Part shown: positions 59,318 through 64,000 of the stretch, one piece after another
Position numbering within the stretch: the first letter of the stretch is position 1
Layout of the letters: every line of letters begins with the position of its first letter
Translations under genes and position numbers: made by a program
Origin: Manduca sexta
Taxonomy: Eukaryota > Arthropoda > Insecta > Lepidoptera > Sphingidae
NCBI RefSeq assembly: GCF_014839805.1
Contig: NC_051124.1
Location: 2,790,001-2,854,000, forward strand
Reading direction: 5' to 3'
DNA: 64,000 bases
Notes under the pieces: model-generated
Database searches by the model: none
What the model was told of the DNA's origin: nothing
What the model saw: only the letters and a program-made list of their open reading frames with translations

Positions 59318-59700
59318 CCATGACTGCCTTGGTTATGTAGTTGTAATTGTACATGGTACAAGTAAGACTACCGCGCTGAGGTGCTGGATTCGAATCCCGG
59401 GTCGGGCCAATATAATTGTGACTGGGTTTTTCCATCTTAAAAATTACTTAGTCGCAGCTCGGAGTCAGGAAGTTGGTGATACCCCCGTGCCTCGGAAAGC
59501 ACGTAAAGCCGTTGGTCCTGCGCCTGATCTCTCCCAGGTAATGTCGGCTTGCCGTCTCATTGGACTATGAGAGTGAAGGAACAGAGAGTGCACCTATGTA
59601 TTGCGCACACTTGTGCACTATAAAATATCCTGCGTACCTGGCAGATCTCCGTTGAGCTTAGCCGCCGTAGTAGAAATTCGACTAGGAAGAGGTCATATAT
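59318..59700 (+). repeat. SINE family 3 (tRNA-derived), near-complete copy
   Basis: Head TGACTGCCTTGGTTATGTAG with B box GGATTCGAATCCC, then a body with CGTAAAGCCGTTGGTCC and a tail CCGTAGTAGAAATTCGACTA. The body differs from family 2. A second, inverted piece precedes it. Confidence 0.7.
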
Positions 59701-60540
59701 ACCAAACGTCCAAAGATTTCCACAAACATTCGCATATAATAATTAGTAAGTATAACATCAGGTTCTAGATATCGGTGATAATTTCCAATGTAATGTCGAG
59801 AGCGCTGACAGATGCGTCGTGCCGGACCGCGTCCGGTGCCTGCGCAGGTCCGTTCGATAATATCTATGTAGAGCGAAAGATTTGATCACGTTTGTACGGT
59901 GTGCGTGACAACTCCGAAGGGACAATGGATTATACTTTTATGATTCTATAGATCCTATTCATATTATGTGGAGATGTTTGGATGTTAAAAGTTAATGCAG
60001 AAACTAATGCATGTATTTCGGATGAAATTAGGTTGATGCAGATAAACGAAGGAGTCTCATGCGGATGGTATGGCGGGAAAAAACTAGTAAATAACGGACC
60101 CATGGGTAGTTTTTAAGAATTATTTAGTTATATTAAATTTTACAGTATTGTCTAGGTTTCCAACCAACGTCAATGTAAATAAAGCTATAGTGTATAGTGC
60201 AATATTAAGATTTCTTATGAGACAGAACGAATGAAAGTACGTCAACTAGTGGAAAGTGACTGCATTGAAATGGTGGGAACACACCAAAAATCCACTACGA
60301 TGTATACCGTACTTGCCTCTCAGAATTTCCGAAATTAAAACTGGTCAGTTTTATCTTGTTTGATTGTTTTGCTGTCGGTACTGAGGCGTGTCGGCATCAC
60401 TGTGGGAATGTCTGTTCGTGAATCGCCCGTGGCTTATGACAATTTGCATTTTTTTGCCGTCCATACCGACTGAAAAGCTCAGAGAGTTTAATGGACAAGC
60501 GATTTGGTAGTTTAAGCCAAGCTGTATACAACGTCTAATA
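59701..60540. other. Intergenic DNA
   Basis: A GC-rich patch at 59805-59865 with GGACCGCGTCC and CTGCGCAG palindromes. No gene supported. Confidence 0.3.
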
Positions 60541-60715
60541 ATATATAATAACAGCCCAGTATTATATACTGTCCCACTGTTGGGCACGGGCCTCCTTTAC
60601 TACTGAGAGGCCTTAGTCCACCACGCTGGCCCAGTGCGGATTGGTAGACTTCACACATCCTCGAAAATTCCTAAAGAGTATTTCTCAGGTATGCAGGTTT
60701 CCTCGCGATGTTTTC
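60541..60715 (-). repeat. SINE family 1 copy, interrupted by the Copia LTR
   Basis: Minus-strand tail and body run up to GCGATGTTTTC and stop exactly where the LTR starts at 60716. The head would lie beyond the far LTR, right of the window, if the SINE was complete. Confidence 0.75.
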
Positions 60716-60892
60716 TGTTGTAAATATGGTATATGTTCTTAGTAATTAAATAAAGTTAGTAAAAAGATGTTATTGACATGAGTGTTTATTTCGGACTAAA
60801 GAGAAGTAACTATGGCAAACAAAATACAATTAGTTCTAAAAATAGAACATATAAAAAATAATAAGTCACGACGAAGGTTACAATCTCCAACA
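60716..60892 (-). repeat. Copia 3' LTR
   Basis: 177 bp with TGTTG...CAACA ends. On the minus strand it is preceded by the purine-rich AAGGGCGGC (60893-60901), the likely polypurine tract. Confidence 0.85.
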
Positions 60893-60939
60893 GCCGCCCT
60901 TAATCGCAGTTGTGACAGAAACAAAAACAAATAAAATAA

Positions 60940-61444
60940 TTAAGTTTCTAAACCTAAGTTAACTACACATCGTTTGTGTGCTAGAGGTCCGAGGGCCTTC
61001 GTTAGTACATCAGCAGGCATATCGTTACTTTTTATATTCTAACTTAACAATATTATTAGATACCTTTTCCCTAATAAAGTGAAACCTAGTATCTATATGC
61101 TTCGTCCTGCTGTGGTGTACAGGATTTCGAACAAGATTAATGGCACTTTGGCTGTCAGAAGCTAAGTTAACTGAACAAAGTATACCTGTTATCTCGTATA
61201 TAAACCGACGTAAGTAACACGCTTCCTTCGTGGCAGACACTAATGCCATATATTCTGACTCGGCCGAACTTAACGCAACAGTAGGTTGCTTCTTGGATTC
61301 CCATGATACTGGACCTCCACTTAACTTGTAAACATAACCGGTGTATGACCTTCTGTCGATTGGACAGTTTGCCCAGTCTGCGTCACAAAAACCCTTTAAA
61401 TGGTTCTTCATTCTTATGACTTGACCATCCGTTCTTCTTGCCAT
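60940..61444 (-). pseudogene. Copia RNase H domain and C-terminus
   Basis: From 61444 down, one frame of 139 codons has FCDADWANCPIDRRSYTGYV, WESKKQPTVALSSAESEYMA, DSQSAINLV and HSRTKHIDTRFHFIRE. These are the Copia RNase H signatures with the acidic residues in place (DADW, SAESEY, SDSQ). It ends at a stop after KLEYKK; a one-base shift restores the usual tail (DMPADVLTKALGP) to a TAA at 60940-60942. Confidence 0.88.
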
Positions 61445-61642
61445 ATTATTTTAAACTAATGGAGTATCCACGGTCTTACACTCCTTCATATTAAACTTTT
61501 CTAATATAGAAAGAATATAATTCAGAGATCTTTTAATGAAAAATATCTCGACAAATCTTCTCAAAAATTCAAATTCTTGACAGTGTCAAATGTCAAATTA
61601 GATTTAAAGAAGACTATTATGTCATCAACAAAATTCCCAATA
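61445..61642 (-). pseudogene. Copia reverse-transcriptase remnant
   Basis: About 200 bp are all that is left of the RT. It has NFVDDIIVFF, in which the catalytic Y-V-D-D is F-V-D-D, then after a frame change NYILSILEKFNMKECKTVDT. The fingers and most of the palm are deleted between 61655 and 61625. Confidence 0.75.
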
Positions 61643-62110
61643 TCATAAGTTCTTTACCATAGAGTTTGGTAGTTTAATTTTGTAAATCCATTTACATGGC
61701 ATAACCTTTTTTTTTTTAGGCTTATCTACTAAATTCCATGTATGGAGTTTCATTAAAGAACTATACTCACCAGCCATATTATGGTGCCACTTATCAGCAT
61801 CATCGGCATGAGTAGCTTCGTAATATGTCGTAGGTTCATTAGAATCTACCATTGACGTATTGTAAGCTTTATAAAAATTTGTTGCTTTTCTATCTCTGGA
61901 AGGGTATCTGCGCTCAGGGTGCGATTCCTGTTCCAAATTCGCTGTCATTTCTTCCACACTAGGCAGCCTTAAGTCACTGAGAGACTCTCGCTCTTCCAGA
62001 GTCACTGACTCTTTTGCACTTTCTAGATTTACTGGTAAAGTTGCTTCAGCCGCCGGGCTGATACTCTCATCACAGTCATAGAATTGACAGTCATGATCAA
62101 ACTCAGAATC
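61643..62110 (-). pseudogene. Copia integrase-RT linker and RT N-terminus
   Basis: A frame following the frameshift near 62120. It reads SVTLEERESLSDLRLPSVEE, RRYPSRDRKA, YYEATHADDADKWHHNMAGE and TWNLVDKPKKKKVMPCKWIY, the normal lead-in to a Copia RT, then breaks off. Confidence 0.82.
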
Positions 62111-64000
62111 AATCTCTTTTGCTCATCAAATAACAATATAGATTCTGACTGTGCGACAGATTGCTTCTGCTTTAACGCTGTAAAGCAATTTTCAAAAAAG
62201 GTTGCATCTCTGGATATAATAACTTTTCGTGGGTTAGCAGGATCCCTAAAAATATAAGTGCCTGGATTTTTAGAATAACCGACGAAAATTGCTTCCTGTG
62301 CCTTGACATCTAATTTCTTCCTGTGACACGAAGGTATATGGACTAGAGCTCTACAACCAAACACTTTTAGATGGCTAAGATCACATTTTCGTCCATACCA
62401 TTTGTCATAAGGAATTTGTCCACCTAAGGCTCGATGAGGAGACCTATTCTTAAGGTAAATGGCAACTTGGAATGCATCTTCCCAGAATGCTTTCGGTAGT
62501 GAGCTTTCAGCTAGCAACGTTCTTGCCTTTTCTGTAACCGAACGATGGGTGCGTTCCGCTACTCCAACTTGCTGAGGACTATAAGGCGTCGTTGTTTGAT
62601 GTTCAATACCTTTTGAAGCAAGATAATCAACAAACTCTTTATTCACGAACTCCTTACCTCCATCAGTCCTAATTGCTTTAATTGTTTTATCTAACTGATT
62701 TTCAACAAAACATTGAAACACACAAAATATATCTTTGACTTCTGTTTTAGAAGAAATAAAATAAGCAAACACTTTTCGCGTATAATCGTCTACTATTGTC
62801 AACATATATCTATTTCCTTGAAAAGAAGTTGTAGACACCGGTCCCATCAAATCCATATGGATCAGTTCCAAAGGGGAAGTAGCCCTATTAAACGCTAACC
62901 TTTTGAAAGGTTTTCTTGCTTGTTTACCTTCCACGCAAGCGATACAACTAGTTTTATCTACTCCTGTATACTTTATACCTACCTTGTGATTTTTCAGTTG
63001 GTTCATGCCTATACGACACAAATGTCCTAACCTCTTATGCCATACTTGATAACTATCCTGACAACCAGAGTGCACATCTTGTGTCAAAAAATTATCTGCC
63101 ACATTCTCGGAAAAATTTACAGTACCATCTAAAACGTACAGTCCACCACAGGGCGAGGCATGAGCAACAGATTCACCTGTAAAATTAAAAGTATCAGATT
63201 TATAAAAGTTACATCCATTTTTATCAAAAACACAAATAAAACCCTTTTCAACAGTTTTATATACAGATAACAAACTAGCTTTCAAATCTGGTATATAAGC
63301 AACATCACTAATATTGTTGACCACGTTCTCGGGCGTGTTTATTGAAATATTTCCAATTTCGCAGCACTTAATCTGTTCTCCATTTGCGACAGTAACAGTA
63401 CCTTGATTCTGTATCGAGATATTCTGAAACCAGTCCCGTCTAGAAGTCATGTGTCTAGTACAACCTGAATCTACATAAATTATGTCCTTTCTTGGGTTTC
63501 CAGAAGTATTAAGACTTGTAAATATCGTATCATTGGTATTTACCGCATTGCCTTTCTCCTTCTTGTTTCTCTGTGGACAGTCTGGTCTCTTATGTCCAGG
63601 TGTCTTGCACTCATAACAAACTATATTCTTCTTCATTGACTTAGGCTTCTTCTTCGCATGAAAGACAGAGTCTAATGATGTAGCCACATCTTTGGACATT
63701 TCATTAAGCAGTTTTGTTTTCACCAACTCTGTAGTCACGTCTACATTGCAATTTTCTAAAGCCATAATGAGAGGTTCATACCTTGGAGTTAGACCTCCCA
63801 AAAGTATTGCAGCAATAGACTTGTCCTCTATGACTACATGAATATCCGCAAGATCCTGTGCGGTTGACATAACTGCGTTAATATATAGTTCAATATTTTT
63901 GAACTCTGATAGACTCAACCTGTACAGTCTACGCTCTAAAAATAATCTTCGTCCTATTCCCTTATCTTCAAAGGCTTTTTGCAAACAAGTCCATGCCTCA
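62029..64000 (-). CDS. Copia gag-protease-integrase polyprotein fragment
   Basis: 651 codons below 63984, still open to the window edge. Numbered from 63984: gag UBN2-type region to about 110, zinc knuckle CYECKTPGHKRPDC (123-136), protease D-S-G (172-174), GAG-pre-integrase WHKRLGHL and the HHCC zinc site (His316, His321, Cys347, Cys350), and integrase DD35E with Asp378 (HMDLMG), Asp441 (RTDGGKEF) and Glu477 (VAERTHR). The integrase C-terminal GYSKNPGTYIFR follows. The last ~30 codons are out of frame after a shift near 62120. This half would look functional if the rest were intact. Confidence 0.92.
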   Translation of the reverse strand, partial: EAWTCLQKAFEDKGIGRRLFLERRLYRLSLSEFKNIELYINAVMSTAQDLADIHVVIEDKSIAAILLGGLTPRYEPLIMALENCNVDVTTELVKTKLLNEMSKDVATSLDSVFHAKKKPKSMKKNIVCYECKTPGHKRPDCPQRNKKEKGNAVNTNDTIFTSLNTSGNPRKDIIYVDSGCTRHMTSRRDWFQNISIQNQGTVTVANGEQIKCCEIGNISINTPENVVNNISDVAYIPDLKASLLSVYKTVEKGFICVFDKNGCNFYKSDTFNFTGESVAHASPCGGLYVLDGTVNFSENVADNFLTQDVHSGCQDSYQVWHKRLGHLCRIGMNQLKNHKVGIKYTGVDKTSCIACVEGKQARKPFKRLAFNRATSPLELIHMDLMGPVSTTSFQGNRYMLTIVDDYTRKVFAYFISSKTEVKDIFCVFQCFVENQLDKTIKAIRTDGGKEFVNKEFVDYLASKGIEHQTTTPYSPQQVGVAERTHRSVTEKARTLLAESSLPKAFWEDAFQVAIYLKNRSPHRALGGQIPYDKWYGRKCDLSHLKVFGCRALVHIPSCHRKKLDVKAQEAIFVGYSKNPGTYIFRDPANPRKVIISRDATFFENCFTALKQKQSVAQSESILLFDEQKRLILSLIMTVNSMTVMRVSARRLKQLYQ

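Larger units (their letters stand above)
60716..64000 (-). mobile_element. Copia-superfamily LTR retrotransposon, defective (5' part off window)
   Basis: Minus-strand element with gag, protease, integrase, RT remnant and RNase H in the Copia order (integrase before RT), ending in a 3' LTR at 60716-60892. A frameshift near 62120 and deletions in the reverse transcriptase make it non-autonomous. It is inserted in a family 1 SINE. The other LTR and target duplication lie right of the window. Confidence 0.93.

Noticed and set aside
62713..62898. 61-codon plus-strand ORF
   Set aside because: Antisense shadow of the Copia integrase.

Overview
The window looks like nuclear DNA of a moth or butterfly. 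The base composition is AT-rich, introns are small to medium, and the repeats are of lepidopteran type: two recurring tRNA-derived SINE families, Helitrons ending in CTAG|T, Penelope-like tails and hAT elements with 8-bp target duplications. The assignment rests on pattern recognition, not on a database search. Almost all short ORFs are chance or transposon-derived, because the real genes are split into small exons.

Left third (1-26 kb): three tandem paralogues of a D-2-hydroxyacid dehydrogenase of the glyoxylate/hydroxypyruvate reductase (GRHPR) family, all on the minus strand. Copy A (<1-4597) lacks only its last exon and part of exon 6, which lie beyond the left edge. Copies B (14789-20854) and C (23005-25938) are complete. 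Both have seven coding exons of identical length and phase (68, 137, 190, 164, 165, 126, 119 nt) and give 322 residues. The Rossmann GxGxxG motif and the Arg/Glu/His catalytic residues are kept in B and C. The substrate-binding loop of exon 3 differs between copies, strongly so in C. Exon 6 of A and C is identical over the 88 bp visible, which suggests gene conversion. A GATA-like motif is conserved about 130-180 bp upstream of each start codon.

Between A and B lies an 8.9-kb nest: a hAT transposon (5486-14360, TSD acaatatt) interrupted by a Helitron (8326-14179), itself interrupted by an LTR element (9065-14031, TSD ctac). The LTRs of that element differ by one A, yet its 4.55-kb interior has no usable ORF. 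Without the nest, A and B would be about 1.3 kb apart. The introns and flanks of the dehydrogenase genes carry SINE pieces, a Penelope GIY-YIG endonuclease fragment and a hAT MITE.

Middle and right (26-60 kb): mostly non-coding DNA with SINEs, Helitron ends, Penelope tails, MITEs and LINE-like tails. A few stretches could be coding: a membrane-segment exon at 29458-29617 (+), a 97-codon frame with one internal stop at 37786-38076 (-), and exon-like ORFs at 45611-45851 and 49711-49958 (+). I cannot name the gene or genes they belong to.

Right edge (60.7-64 kb): a minus-strand Copia retrotransposon with a 177-bp 3' LTR, RNase H, a collapsed reverse transcriptase, and an intact stretch from gag zinc knuckle to integrase that runs off the window. 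It is inserted into a SINE.
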